64,000 nucleotides of DNA from Asticcacaulis sp. UBA2476 (GTDB lineage: Bacteria; Pseudomonadota; Alphaproteobacteria; Caulobacterales; Caulobacteraceae): assembly GCA_002342035.1 (NCBI GenBank), contig DDPE01000038.1, positions 124,001 to 188,000 on the forward strand. The letters are read 5' to 3'. Shown here one piece after another: positions 35,637-44,486 of the stretch (positions are counted from its first letter, which is position 1; each line of letters opens with the position of its first letter). The translations under genes were made by a program, and so were the position numbers. Under the pieces are notes generated by a model. That model was not told the DNA's origin. It searched no databases and was given only the letters and a program-made list of their open reading frames with translations.

Positions 35637-36236
35637 CTATGATTTAGGCTCAAACAGATCCTGATAAAAGCCTGATGTCTTAACAATGACCGTCAGCGGT
35701 GTTTCGCCCTGATTGCGGAAATACCAGCCATGCTTGCCATCAAATGGCGCGGTAAAGGCGCCCTGATCTTTGCTGAGGCCTTTCTCTTTCCAGTATTGGG
35801 TAAACTCACCATCCGGCGCACCGATCTTTTCGCCGTGCATGTCAGCCTTGACCGGAGCCGTCGAAGTCCAGCTATAGATAAAGTGATCGCCGCTCTTCAT
35901 ATGGGCCTTGATCTCAGTACCTTCGTGCGGCGCCAAGGTGATCTGTATTTCATCGGAACGCATCGGTGTTGACTTAACGATACTGGCCTTGGTCTGCACC
36001 GGCACCACATAGGCACCCTCGGCCACAATCGTAGCATCAGGCGTATCATCAGCAGCATCTTCGCCACCGGCCATCTGGGTCAGCCCCAAAAACTTGCCCA
36101 CACCGGTAATGTCGATGCCCCGTTCCGCCGGCAAAACGAACAGGATAAGGATGACACCCGCCGCCACAAACGCGGCCCCCGATACCTTGATCAGGGTCTT
36201 GGCCGATACCGCATAGGTCGTTTCAGAATTGGTCAT
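35637..36236 (-). CDS. Single-pass membrane anchor protein with periplasmic domain, unknown
   Basis: A 199-residue protein with a short cytoplasmic N-terminus, one membrane helix (about 19-36, AAFVAAGVILILFVLPAE) and a periplasmic domain (about 75-195). That domain contains IQITLAPHEGTEIKAHMKSG, HFIYSWTSTAPVKADMHGEK and HGWYFRNQGETPLTVIVKTS. Proteins like this occur next to HupE/UreJ genes in many proteobacteria and are annotated only as transmembrane anchor proteins. The His-containing, cupredoxin-like beta pattern suggests ligand or metal contact. It is one base from the HupE gene, so the two probably work as a unit. Confidence 0.65.
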   Translation of the reverse strand: MTNSETTYAVSAKTLIKVSGAAFVAAGVILILFVLPAERGIDITGVGKFLGLTQMAGGEDAADDTPDATIVAEGAYVVPVQTKASIVKSTPMRSDEIQITLAPHEGTEIKAHMKSGDHFIYSWTSTAPVKADMHGEKIGAPDGEFTQYWKEKGLSKDQGAFTAPFDGKHGWYFRNQGETPLTVIVKTSGFYQDLFEPKS

Positions 36237-36237
36237 C

Positions 36238-36963
36238 TCATTTGCTCGCCAAATAGCCGGATAATTGATAGCCGATCAGAATAAAGCCCGCGCACATCAG
36301 CAGCCCATTGGCCACGACAGCGCTGCGCTTAAACGACGGTGTTTGCCGCCACAAAGTCATAAGGATCAGGATCAGGCTAAGGGCCAGGAACTGACCAATT
36401 TCGACACCGATATTAAAGCTGATCAGGTTTCCGAGCAGCCCATCGCGGGAGAAGGATAGCTCCTGGATCTTGGTCGCCAGTCCGAACCCGTGAAACAGAC
36501 CAAAGACCAACACAGCCAGGCGCGGATTGGGGTTGAAACCGATAACTTTTTTCAGCCCACCCAGATTATCAAGCCCCTTATAGACAACCGATAACCCAAT
36601 GATGGCATCGATCAGAAAGGGATTGGCACGGATATTAAACAGCACCCCCACCAGCAAAGTGATCGAATGGCCGACCGCAAACAGGGTGACGTATTTGGTG
36701 ACGTCCTTAAGCCTGTATAGAAAGAAGATCACTCCAAAGAGAAACAACAGGTGATCATAACCGGTGACCATGTGCTTGGCCCCCAGGTACATGTAGGGAA
36801 TGACATGCACACCCTGCATCGACTGGATATAGGCCTTGTCCTTGTCAGAAACGCCGTGCGCAAACGCATCGGGCGCGCACAATACCATGAACGCCACAAG
36901 GACACCCAAAGTACAAAGCACAGCCCATCTGGCCGAAAAGGCTTTCGGCGGAGAAACCGTCAT
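36238..36963 (-). CDS. HupE/UreJ-family membrane protein, putative metal permease
   Basis: A 241-residue protein with a signal or first membrane segment (about 13-35) and five or six further helices. HupE/UreJ_2 signature elements are MVTGYDHLLFLFGV, FAVGHSITLLVG and FGLFHGFGLATKIQEL, with conserved His residues inside helices. HupE and UreJ are thought to import nickel or cobalt. Here the gene lies with a DUF4198 periplasmic protein rather than with hydrogenase or urease genes, so the metal may be different. It is in the same operon as two dehydrogenases. Confidence 0.85.
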   Translation of the reverse strand: MTVSPPKAFSARWAVLCTLGVLVAFMVLCAPDAFAHGVSDKDKAYIQSMQGVHVIPYMYLGAKHMVTGYDHLLFLFGVIFFLYRLKDVTKYVTLFAVGHSITLLVGVLFNIRANPFLIDAIIGLSVVYKGLDNLGGLKKVIGFNPNPRLAVLVFGLFHGFGLATKIQELSFSRDGLLGNLISFNIGVEIGQFLALSLILILMTLWRQTPSFKRSAVVANGLLMCAGFILIGYQLSGYLASK

Positions 36964-36986
36964 CGCGGCACCCTCATAAAGACTGA

Positions 36987-37361
36987 TTATTTCAGGGTAT
37001 AGGTGGTAAAGGTCTTGGCACCCGATGCCTTATCAACCACCGTTACGCCGACTGTAGCTCCTTTGGGCAACTTTATCCCGGCACCGACAAAGCCATTACC
37101 GGCACCGGCCGCCAGCGGCAGTTCGGTCTTCTTACCAGCCACGGTCAGGGTTAACTTGGCCGTAGCTGCCGAACTGGCGACCGGTTCATCGTCTTCGGAG
37201 ACATAAAGCTCGACGCTTGTGGGCTTGACCACCAACTCAAAAACCGTCTCACCCGACATCTGCACGATGCCGCCATGCTGGGGCTTCATATTGCCGTGGG
37301 CGAATGCGGCCATGGGGGCGCCAAGTAGGGCCAATGCTAAAAAAGCAGTCGTAAAACGCAT
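36987..37361 (-). CDS. Small periplasmic protein, unknown
   Basis: A 124-residue protein with a signal peptide cleaved near AAFAHGNMK. The mature part starts with a His-containing segment (HGNMKPQHGGIVQM) followed by beta-rich sequence (VELYVSEDDEP, KLTLTVAGKKTELPL). The HGG motif near the mature N-terminus is common in small periplasmic metal-binding proteins. It sits between the DUF4198 and HupE genes, which supports a metal-handling role. No named family was recognised with certainty. Confidence 0.65.
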   Translation of the reverse strand: MRFTTAFLALALLGAPMAAFAHGNMKPQHGGIVQMSGETVFELVVKPTSVELYVSEDDEPVASSAATAKLTLTVAGKKTELPLAAGAGNGFVGAGIKLPKGATVGVTVVDKASGAKTFTTYTLK

Positions 37362-37373
37362 AGGGAAAACTCC

Positions 37374-38117
37374 TTATTCGGGCTTATGAGGCAGAACGAA
37401 CGACAAAGTGGCGCGGTGTTCGATATGATCGTACTTGGCCGCATTATCGGTTTGGCCGACATAGATAGCGACCACAACATTTAGGCCTTGATTGCGTATA
37501 TCAAATGTTACTGTGCCATCGTCAGCGGTGATCTGAGGCGTTTGATCGGGATCGTTGACGTAATCGCGAAGGATTTGAACGCCCTTTATCGGCTTACCCT
37601 TGAACATGACTTTAAAGGTTGCAGGCTTATTGTACTCAGCCGGAATTTCACCGACCGGGACGATTTGAAGGTCCTGCCCTTCGAGTAGCGGCACCTTGGC
37701 CGTCAGCGACCCCAGAAAGACGCCGTACTTATAGTTATGCTCGGCGACGACAGCGTCAGGCAGTTCGTCACGGCCTTTCTTGTACCATTCGCCGTCCTTG
37801 CCCTTGGCCCAGATACCGTAATCCATGACGGCGGCCACAGTGGTAACCGGATCTTCGCTGTCCACCGTAGCGATCGGGCCATTGGCCTTGATGGTGGTGG
37901 GCACCTTTTGCCAATCAGCATCATAGCCATTGACCGTTTGTAGCAAAGGCAAACGCTTGACCGCATCCAGATCATCGGCCCCCACGCCATAGATCATCGC
38001 CAGTTGCTTTGCGCGCTGGGCAAACCAAATGGCGTGCGCCGAAGCTGTGGTTGAATTGGCCAGCCCCGCGACCAGGGCCACCACGCTAAAAATCGTCGAT
38101 ACCGTTTTCAGTTTCAT
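37374..38117 (-). CDS. DUF4198 periplasmic protein
   Basis: A 247-residue protein with a signal peptide (about 1-27, STTASAHAIWFAQR). The mature chain starts with His, as is usual for DUF4198. A carboxypeptidase-regulatory/Ig-like C-terminal segment (KVMFKGKPIKGVQILRDYV, DGTVTFDIRNQGLNVVVAIY) follows. DUF4198 proteins were once called NikM-like and occur with nickel/cobalt permeases and TonB receptors. It is the first gene of the operon DUF4198, small periplasmic protein, HupE, anchor, hydroxyacid dehydrogenase, semialdehyde dehydrogenase. Confidence 0.8.
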   Translation of the reverse strand: MKLKTVSTIFSVVALVAGLANSTTASAHAIWFAQRAKQLAMIYGVGADDLDAVKRLPLLQTVNGYDADWQKVPTTIKANGPIATVDSEDPVTTVAAVMDYGIWAKGKDGEWYKKGRDELPDAVVAEHNYKYGVFLGSLTAKVPLLEGQDLQIVPVGEIPAEYNKPATFKVMFKGKPIKGVQILRDYVNDPDQTPQITADDGTVTFDIRNQGLNVVVAIYVGQTDNAAKYDHIEHRATLSFVLPHKPE

Positions 38118-38456
38118 GCGCCCACATCCTTATGCAAAGCCATTTAAGGACAAAGACGCTACCATACTCAAACTGCATGACCTGCTTTTTTGGCGCGAAG
38201 ATCTAGCGGCAACAATCGATTTTAAAGCCCAAACGGCACATTCGCCGTTTTCGCCTCTACAGCTAATCTTGTTATTATCGCTCAAAACTGCCCCAGGATT
38301 GTCATTAAGGCATGACTTGCCGGGTGGCGTAGTTCAGACGTAAAGCGTTCGGTCAAGTCGCAGATGTTTTCACCCGTTCTCACGTCCGCCGCGACGGCGT
38401 TCAGTTCGGTCTCCGTCATTGCTAACAGCTTAGGAAACCGGTGTGTGAACATGTAG
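38118..38456. other. Non-coding stretch upstream of DUF4198 operon
   Basis: No convincing intact gene. It should contain the promoter of the DUF4198 operon. A 62-codon minus-strand frame at 38282-38470 (MTETELNAVAADVRTGENI in its middle) has a protein-like composition but no good ribosome site or recognisable family. It may be another remnant. Confidence 0.5.
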
Positions 38457-38552
38457 GCCCGTGGCGGCACGCCGCCTTTCCTGTCACCCTATTTTGCCGC
38501 CAAGGCCGTTATGGATTCACTGGCGGTATTCTATAGCGCGCTGGGCCGTTAA
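38457..38552 (+). pseudogene. Remnant of a short-chain dehydrogenase (SDR) gene
   Basis: Between TAG (38454-38456) and TAA (38550-38552) one frame reads ARGGTPPFLSPYFAAKAV and then MDSLAVFYSALGR. This is the active-site segment of an SDR family oxidoreductase, with the catalytic Tyr and Lys in PYFAAK and the usual MDSLAV that follows. Nothing before or after in any frame continues the enzyme, so it is a fossil of about 30 codons. It ends exactly where an IS3-type transposase remnant begins. Confidence 0.6.
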
Positions 38553-38752
38553 GCCGGACATCAAGCTCGGCAAACGCATTAAGGCGACCAGTCGGCAGCT
38601 TGGGTATCCAACTATGAGTGCCCTGAAGGCTGGTGCCGGGAGTCTGCTCAACATCTCGATGTGCGCATGCTTTGTGCGGTTTACAGGCATGCAACCAGTC
38701 CAACTCGCGCTCACCATCATAAATGCAGGGACTTTTCACTGCATGACGTAAA
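38551..38752 (+). mobile_element. Relic of an IS3-type transposase OrfA gene
   Basis: From 38551 one frame reads KPDIKLGKRIKATSRQLGYP and then TMSALKA. This matches the helix-turn-helix start of IS3-family OrfA proteins (K-L-G-K-R-x-x-A-T-x-x-Q-L-G-Y-P). After about 38630 similarity continues only in the next frame (WCRESAQHLDVRM), showing a frameshift. No inverted repeats or orfB were found. It is a dead fragment next to an SDR fossil, suggesting an old insertion and deletion. The remaining 38753-38872 is AT-rich and shows no gene. Confidence 0.55.
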
Positions 38753-38872
38753 TAATTTACGCCCCATGTGGATTAACCTGTGAATGAATTGCAGACAAAT
38801 TACAGACTATTTGCAGACAACGCCGGTTCGACGCCACGCAAAATAATTGAATTTATTGAGAAAAAAAGTGAT

Positions 38873-38964
38873 TGGCGGAGACGCAGGGATTCGAACCCTG
38901 GGTACCCCTTACAGGGTACGACGATTTAGCAAACCGTTGCCTTCAGCCACTCGGCCACGTCTCC
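38873..38964 (-). tRNA. tRNA-Ser, anticodon GCU
   Basis: The minus strand folds as a class II tRNA. The acceptor GGAGACG pairs with CGTCTCC, and the D-arm region is GGCCGAGTGGCTGAAGGC. The anticodon arm is ACGGT-TTGCTAA-ATCGT with anticodon GCT, and there is a long variable arm (CGTACCC...GGGTACC). The T-arm is CAGGGTTCGAATCCCTG, followed by discriminator G and an encoded CCA. Its 3' end faces the IS relic and the catabolic region, the orientation used by many integrative elements, although no duplicated 3' end was noticed in the window. Confidence 0.95.
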
Positions 38965-39204
38965 GTTATGGCTGATTTAGCGTGTCCGTTTCCAAAAGGC
39001 AACGGCCTGCGATAAATTGTACACAAGTCGCCGTTATAGTTTTATAGCGTCCGGGCTCAAAACCCCGGCCCAGCATCCTGAAGACGATTTAAATCAACTT
39101 TAAATTGCATCAATTCCCCTGATGCATGTGCGTTAACGCTGCCATAAGGGATGTATGATATCCGTAGTCTAAAATAAAAACGCTTGTGATGGTTTCGCCC
39201 CAAG

Positions 39205-40743
39205 ATGCTTATCGACCTTATTCGGCCTGAAGCGACAAATGCGAGCCTTAGCCAGACGCAGGCAGATCAACGCGCCCGCCTGACCGAAGCCCTGCACGTC
39301 CGCCGTGGCCCGTTCCGTCCGCAGCGGCTGGTGTCTTTGCGTGAACGCAAGAGCGGCTACTGGGCGGCCTATGTGTTCCGCATGGTCGATATATGCGCCC
39401 TTGTTTTCTTTGGGTTTCTGGGCATCAGCGCCCATTCTGCCGGTCAGATACTGGCGCTGCCGGTCGGCGATGTCCTGCCATTTCTGTGCGCCACAATTAC
39501 GGTGGCCATGAGCCTGTCGGCGTTCGGACTTTACCGGCTCAACCGTACCGAAAAGCTGTGGGAACGGCTGATGAAGGTCGCCGGTTCCGTCGGGATGGGC
39601 GCCATCGCTGGCTTTGCCGTCACCAGCCTGATCCGTGGGGCCACGGCCTTTCCAGCGGCCCTTGAGATGTGGGCGGCGGCGACACTAGCCTTTTTCAGCC
39701 TGCTGCATCTGTTGTGGTTCACCACCGTGGCGCGCTGGCGTAAACAGGGCCGACTGACCCCGAATATCGTGATTGTGGGCGCGACCAAGCACGCCCAGCG
39801 CCTGATTGACGGAGCCTTGGCGCGGCGAGACGTCAATATCTTGGGTATTTTCGACGACCGGCTGGCGCGCAATCCGGACACGGTTATGGGCGTGCCCGTG
39901 CTGGGCGACACCAAGGCCTTACTGAGCCACAAGATTACACCCTATGTCGATCAGATCGTGGTGGCGCTTGATCCGTCGGCCAAGGCCCGCGTCAAGGACA
40001 TCATCACCCGCCTCAAAAGCCTGCCGAACGAGGTTTCGCTGCTGGTTGACATGCATAATGACGAAGGCCGCGAAGCTGCCCTGTCGCGCATGGCCGATCA
40101 GCCTTTGGCGCGCGTTTCCGGCATTACCGAAGATGACAAACGCGCCTTCAACAAGCGTATTCAGGACATGCTGATCGGGGTGATCTCCCTGATCGTGTTT
40201 GCACCGATCATGGTGGTGATTGCCGCCCTGATCAAGCTGGACAGCCCCGGCCCGGTCTTCTTCCGTCAACGCCGCCACGGCTTTAATAACGAAGCTATTA
40301 TGGTGTGGAAGTTCCGCTCGATGCGCACCGATGCCGAAGACGCGACCGCAGCGCAGCAGGTCATTGCCGGTGATGAACGCGTGACCCGCATCGGCCGGAT
40401 AATCCGCAAGACCAGCCTTGATGAACTGCCGCAGCTATTCAACGTCATCATGGGCGAAATGTCGCTGGTCGGCCCCCGCCCCCACGCCATCGGCATGAAA
40501 ACCGGCCCGGACGAGTCGGCGCGGCTGGTGGCGGAATACGCCTGGCGCCACCGCATGAAACCCGGCATGACCGGCTGGGCCGCCGTCAATGGTTCCCGTG
40601 GCCCGCTGCATAATGCTGACGATGTGCGCCGACGTATCAGCCTTGATGTCGACTATATCGAGCGACAATCGTTGTGGCTGGATTTGTACATCATGATGAT
40701 GACCCTGCCGTGTATACTGGGCGACCGTAAGGCGATCCGCTAA
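39205..40743 (+). CDS. hfsE: Polyprenyl-phosphate hexose-1-phosphate transferase, HfsE/WcaJ-like
   Basis: A 512-residue phosphoglycosyltransferase. The N-terminal half has about four membrane helices, then a CoA-binding-like domain (about 170-300, IVIVGATKHAQRLIDGALAR). The C-terminal catalytic domain (about 310-510) has the re-entrant helix region SLIVFAPIMVVIAALIKLDS, then GPVFFRQRRHGF, VWKFRSMRTD (Asp-Glu family site region) and KTSLDELPQLFNVI with VGPRPHA. It starts polymer synthesis by loading a sugar phosphate onto undecaprenyl phosphate. The flippase, GT2 and deacetylase genes that follow support an HfsE holdfast role. About 240 bases upstream contain no gene. Confidence 0.85.
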   Translation: MLIDLIRPEATNASLSQTQADQRARLTEALHVRRGPFRPQRLVSLRERKSGYWAAYVFRMVDICALVFFGFLGISAHSAGQILALPVGDVLPFLCATITVAMSLSAFGLYRLNRTEKLWERLMKVAGSVGMGAIAGFAVTSLIRGATAFPAALEMWAAATLAFFSLLHLLWFTTVARWRKQGRLTPNIVIVGATKHAQRLIDGALARRDVNILGIFDDRLARNPDTVMGVPVLGDTKALLSHKITPYVDQIVVALDPSAKARVKDIITRLKSLPNEVSLLVDMHNDEGREAALSRMADQPLARVSGITEDDKRAFNKRIQDMLIGVISLIVFAPIMVVIAALIKLDSPGPVFFRQRRHGFNNEAIMVWKFRSMRTDAEDATAAQQVIAGDERVTRIGRIIRKTSLDELPQLFNVIMGEMSLVGPRPHAIGMKTGPDESARLVAEYAWRHRMKPGMTGWAAVNGSRGPLHNADDVRRRISLDVDYIERQSLWLDLYIMMMTLPCILGDRKAIR

Positions 40744-40744
40744 G

Positions 40745-40775
40745 CGCATGCCAAAAAGTGTCATGCGGTTTTTGG
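40745..40775. terminator. Stem-loop between converging hfsE and AsmA genes
   Basis: CGCATG (40745-40750) pairs with CATGCG (40762-40767), followed by GTTTTTGG. An alternative pairing joins CCAAAAA (40751-40757) with TTTTTGG (40769-40775). Position between two converging stops suggests a bidirectional terminator. Confidence 0.6.
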
Positions 40776-40796
40776 AATCACATGCGCGACAAAAAA

Positions 40797-42878
40797 CTAC
40801 CTGCGGACCTTAGACTGGGTTTGCGCTTCCAGCGCTGCACAGTTGGCGTCACCGGCATAGTCAAGATTGATGAACGGCAGGACGGTATTGAATGCCGCCG
40901 CAATCCCGCCCTGTGCGATCGCGGTCTTGGCGTCTAAGCCAATCTTTGGCTGGGTCAGATTTCCGCCGATCACAATCGGGACATCAACCCGCACCAGACG
41001 GAACTTCTTAGGCTTGCCCTCAAATACCAGATCAAGGCTTTCGTCTTTAAGGTTGATACGGCCTGAGCCGCTAACCCGCACGACCTCGGTGTCAAAGACG
41101 ATATTCTGAGCGCGCATAACGCCATCCGTGATCTTGAATCCGGCAATGGCGCAGCGTACGGGCGTTTCCTTTGGGTCTTTTGAGATCAACATAAACAGCC
41201 CCTTAGTGGCATTGACGCCCATCAGTTCGGCAAAGCTCTGGCGGATGGTGCCCTCCGGCATGACCAGCGCCAGATCACCATTGGCCGAGGCTGCCGCGTC
41301 ATGAACGGTATTACCGGTGCCTGAAGCGCGGATGCGGGCATCCAGCCTGCCCTCGACCGGCTCGGCGCCGCCGATGGTGGGGGTAAAATCCTGTATGCGC
41401 AGGCCCGTCAGGCGCATGTCGATATGGTTGGTCTGAACGTCAGTGCGCGCGTCAATATCGGCCATACCCGTCAGGCGACCATTGGGGAAGTCGAACTCGA
41501 CCGGATTAAGCGTTAGCCGACCCTTATCGAGCACAATCCCCAGATTAACCTGACGCAGCGGCCAATTGGGCCGCGTCTTAACGGACAAGGCCTTATAGTT
41601 TACCTTGGCATCCATGCCGCGCACCCGCGCCACATCCAGTGGCACATCGGGCAACAAACGCCTGACCGCGCGGGTGGCTTCGGGCGAGGCGTCCAATTCA
41701 GGGGCTTGCGGCGCATTGGCGGCGGTCGCCCCAAACAGCGTCCCCATATCTTTAAAATCCAGCATTTTTGAGCTGATATCGCCGGTCAGATAGGGCCGCC
41801 CCTCATTATTCAGATCGACCTTGAGATCGCCTGCCACATCGCTGCCGCCGATCCGGCCATTGATGCGGTTGATGTGATAAACGCGCTCATCACGGCCCAC
41901 GCGGGCGGTGATTTTATAGGCCGGCGTGTTAGGCAAAGTCAGGCCGGTCAGTTCATAAAGTTCCGCCAAACTGCGCCCGCTGACCGAGACATCGCCGTCT
42001 AGCTGGCCCAGATTGAACGGTTTCAAAACGCGGCCTTTGGCGGTCAGTCGCGTCGGGCCTGCGCGCACGCTCATATCAAATGGATAGGGCTTATCGGTGC
42101 GCACATTGAGCAGCGGGCCGCCGGTCGCCTCCAGTTCAAAGACACGCTGATTTAACTGGCCGTCACCATCAAGATTAAAGGCATATTTGCGGCCCGCCCT
42201 TGCGGTTTCCTGAGCGCTGACCGTGCCGGTAAAGTTCAGACGGCGGCTAAGGCTGTTATAGCTAAGCTGGCCATCATTGATGATAAAGGTTTTGATGGGC
42301 GGCAGCTTGAACGGCTTGGCGGATTTGGCACCCGTGCTGAAATTCCAGTTGGCGCGCCCCGTCTGATCCTGAAACAGGGTGACGATCGGATTGGTAATCT
42401 CGACACGCGGCAACACCACCCGACCGATAAACAGCGGCATAAGTTCAGTTGTAATGTTCAGTTGCTGAACCTCCGCCATATTGGCTTTAAGCGTAGGTTT
42501 TGCCCAATCCGGCTGGCCGATTATGAGGCCGCTTATGCGTGCTTTGGGCGTAAAACTAAACAGTTTGACCCGCAGATCGCCGGTAATCTCGACCGGCCGG
42601 TTGAGTTTGTCTGATACCATCGACGACAATGTGGGCCGAAACCAGTTCCAGTTGGGCTGGGCCAGAAAGATGATGATCGCCAGCAGAACGGCCAGCACGG
42701 CACCAATCCCCCACAACACCTTGCGCGGTAATCTGCTGACACCTTGCCTCAGCCGGACCGCCTGTGGTGAGCCCCATAGCTTTATTGCCCGCTGGCGCGA
42801 CCAAGCGGTACCTGTGCTCAGGCGTGCCTTAGCCGTCTCTGTTATCCGGCGGAGGCGATCTGTGTTCCAGACTGACAT
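40797..42878 (-). CDS. AsmA-family envelope protein
   Basis: A 693-residue protein. A cytoplasmic N-terminus is followed by one membrane helix (about 55-73, IGAVLAVLLAIIIFLAQ). A long periplasmic beta-taco part begins NRPVEITGDLRVKLFSFTPK, the typical AsmA start. The C-terminal AsmA_2 region (about 460-640) contains GRLTGMADIDARTDVQTNHI and SGSGRINLKDESLDLVFEGK. AsmA-like proteins bridge the envelope and help lipid transport to the outer membrane. The gene lies on the opposite strand inside the holdfast region; no direct link to holdfast is known to me. Confidence 0.87.
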   Translation of the reverse strand: MSVWNTDRLRRITETAKARLSTGTAWSRQRAIKLWGSPQAVRLRQGVSRLPRKVLWGIGAVLAVLLAIIIFLAQPNWNWFRPTLSSMVSDKLNRPVEITGDLRVKLFSFTPKARISGLIIGQPDWAKPTLKANMAEVQQLNITTELMPLFIGRVVLPRVEITNPIVTLFQDQTGRANWNFSTGAKSAKPFKLPPIKTFIINDGQLSYNSLSRRLNFTGTVSAQETARAGRKYAFNLDGDGQLNQRVFELEATGGPLLNVRTDKPYPFDMSVRAGPTRLTAKGRVLKPFNLGQLDGDVSVSGRSLAELYELTGLTLPNTPAYKITARVGRDERVYHINRINGRIGGSDVAGDLKVDLNNEGRPYLTGDISSKMLDFKDMGTLFGATAANAPQAPELDASPEATRAVRRLLPDVPLDVARVRGMDAKVNYKALSVKTRPNWPLRQVNLGIVLDKGRLTLNPVEFDFPNGRLTGMADIDARTDVQTNHIDMRLTGLRIQDFTPTIGGAEPVEGRLDARIRASGTGNTVHDAAASANGDLALVMPEGTIRQSFAELMGVNATKGLFMLISKDPKETPVRCAIAGFKITDGVMRAQNIVFDTEVVRVSGSGRINLKDESLDLVFEGKPKKFRLVRVDVPIVIGGNLTQPKIGLDAKTAIAQGGIAAAFNTVLPFINLDYAGDANCAALEAQTQSKVRR

Positions 42879-43016
42879 GACGACATCTAATCCCGCCCCG
42901 CATCAGAAATCGATCTGGAATTTCAGGGTTTTATTCTCACTATGTTTCAGGGGTTTTAAAGGTTTGCGTGGCACCATCACCCGATTATTCACGATAGATG
43001 GCCAGACAATACGCCC

Positions 43017-44486
43017 ATGTTTCGCAAAGGCCTGATCGGCTATCTGCCCGCCAATATCCTGCAAGGCCTGATCGGGTTCGCCACCTTGATGGTGTTCACC
43101 CGCATCCTGTCGCCAGAGGATTATGGCCGCTATGCACTGGCCTTCGGGGCGTCATCGCTGGCCCAGACGGTGTGTTTCACCTGGCTTGAAGCGGCCATGG
43201 CGCGCTTTTATCCCGCCGAAGCCAGAGACGATGTCACCGCCCCGGCCCTGTACGGCAGCGTTTATCGGCTGTTTGCTGGGGTGACCATTGTGTTCGCGGT
43301 CATTTGCGGCATCGGCATGTGGCTATGGCCCGCCGGAAACGATTTAACTGATGATCCAGCGTTAAAAATTGCCGTCGCCTACGGCCTTGGGGCCGTCGTG
43401 TTCCGTAGCCTGATCAAGCTGGTGCAGGAACAACGCCGCTCTGAAGGTCGTGTTGGCGCGGCGTCGATCCTTGATATGCTGCAAACCGCTGGTGGCTTTG
43501 GTTTGGGGGTCGCCTTTGCGCTGCTGGGCACCGGCGGGGGATCGCCACTGTTAGGGGCCGCCGTTATCGCCCTGATCTGCCTGCCGTTCTTTGCGCGTGA
43601 GGACTGGGGGCGGGCCGTCCGTGGCCGGTTTGACGCTGAACGCGCAAAGGCATATGCCCACTATGGTTTTCCCATTGCCGCCAGTCTGGTGCTGACGCTG
43701 GCGCTCTATACCGCCGACCGGTTTTTGATCGCGCATTATCTGAGTGAGGCCGATGCCGGGGCCTATCATGCGGGTTATAGTCTGGCCTCGCGCATACTGG
43801 ACGTGCTGTTCATCTGGTTCGGGGCGGCGGGTACACCGGCCATGGTTCACGCCCTTGAATCCGGGGGTGAAAAAGCTCTGAAAACCACCGCCGCCGAACA
43901 GATCAAGACCATGAGCTTTATCCTGTTCCCAGCGGTCGGCGGCCTGATCATGGTCGCACCGGCCTTTGGTGAACTGATGATCGGCGAAGACTTGCGCGCC
44001 AAAGCCGTCAGCATCACCACATTGGTCGCTTTGGGAGCGCTGTTTTCAGGCTTGAATACCTATTACTTCCTTCAAGCCTTTACGCTGGCTAAAAAAACCC
44101 GCCTGCTGGTGGTCGCCATGCTGATCCCGGCGGTCGCCAATATCGCGCTTAATGTCATCCTCATCCCGCGTATGGGTTTGATCGGGGCGGCATGGGCGTG
44201 CGCTTTGAGTTTCGGGGCCGGTTTGATCGGCTCGTGGCTGCTGGGCCTGCGCACCCTGCCCTTGCCTGTACCCGCCGCAGTTCTGGTCAAAACCGCGCTG
44301 TGTACCGCCGTGATGATGGCGGCGATATCCGTCCTGCCCTCACATGGCGGTATCATCGAACTGGTGCTGAAATCAGCCACGGGTGGCATTATTTACGGAT
44401 TTTGCGCGTATTTTTGCGATTTGCACGGTATTCGGGCACACTTACTAAGATTTTATAATCTATTTCGAGCTAAGCTTGGCGTATGA
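43017..44486 (+). CDS. hfsF: Wzx-type polysaccharide flippase, HfsF-like
   Basis: A 489-residue MATE/Wzx-fold protein with about fourteen membrane helices. The first is GYLPANILQGLIGFATLMVF, and the motif RILSPEDYGRYALAFG is typical of polysaccharide flippases. It would flip lipid-linked holdfast repeat units to the periplasm. It overlaps the GT2 gene by four bases, and that gene overlaps the deacetylase gene, so flippase, glycosyltransferase and deacetylase form a tight operon equivalent to hfsFGH. The promoter should lie in the 138-base gap shared with the divergent AsmA gene. Confidence 0.82.
   Translation: MFRKGLIGYLPANILQGLIGFATLMVFTRILSPEDYGRYALAFGASSLAQTVCFTWLEAAMARFYPAEARDDVTAPALYGSVYRLFAGVTIVFAVICGIGMWLWPAGNDLTDDPALKIAVAYGLGAVVFRSLIKLVQEQRRSEGRVGAASILDMLQTAGGFGLGVAFALLGTGGGSPLLGAAVIALICLPFFAREDWGRAVRGRFDAERAKAYAHYGFPIAASLVLTLALYTADRFLIAHYLSEADAGAYHAGYSLASRILDVLFIWFGAAGTPAMVHALESGGEKALKTTAAEQIKTMSFILFPAVGGLIMVAPAFGELMIGEDLRAKAVSITTLVALGALFSGLNTYYFLQAFTLAKKTRLLVVAMLIPAVANIALNVILIPRMGLIGAAWACALSFGAGLIGSWLLGLRTLPLPVPAAVLVKTALCTAVMMAAISVLPSHGGIIELVLKSATGGIIYGFCAYFCDLHGIRAHLLRFYNLFRAKLGV

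Noticed and set aside
36238..36963. Hydrogenase or urease accessory gene cluster
   Set aside because: Only HupE/UreJ is present; no hydrogenase, urease or hyp/ure genes are nearby.
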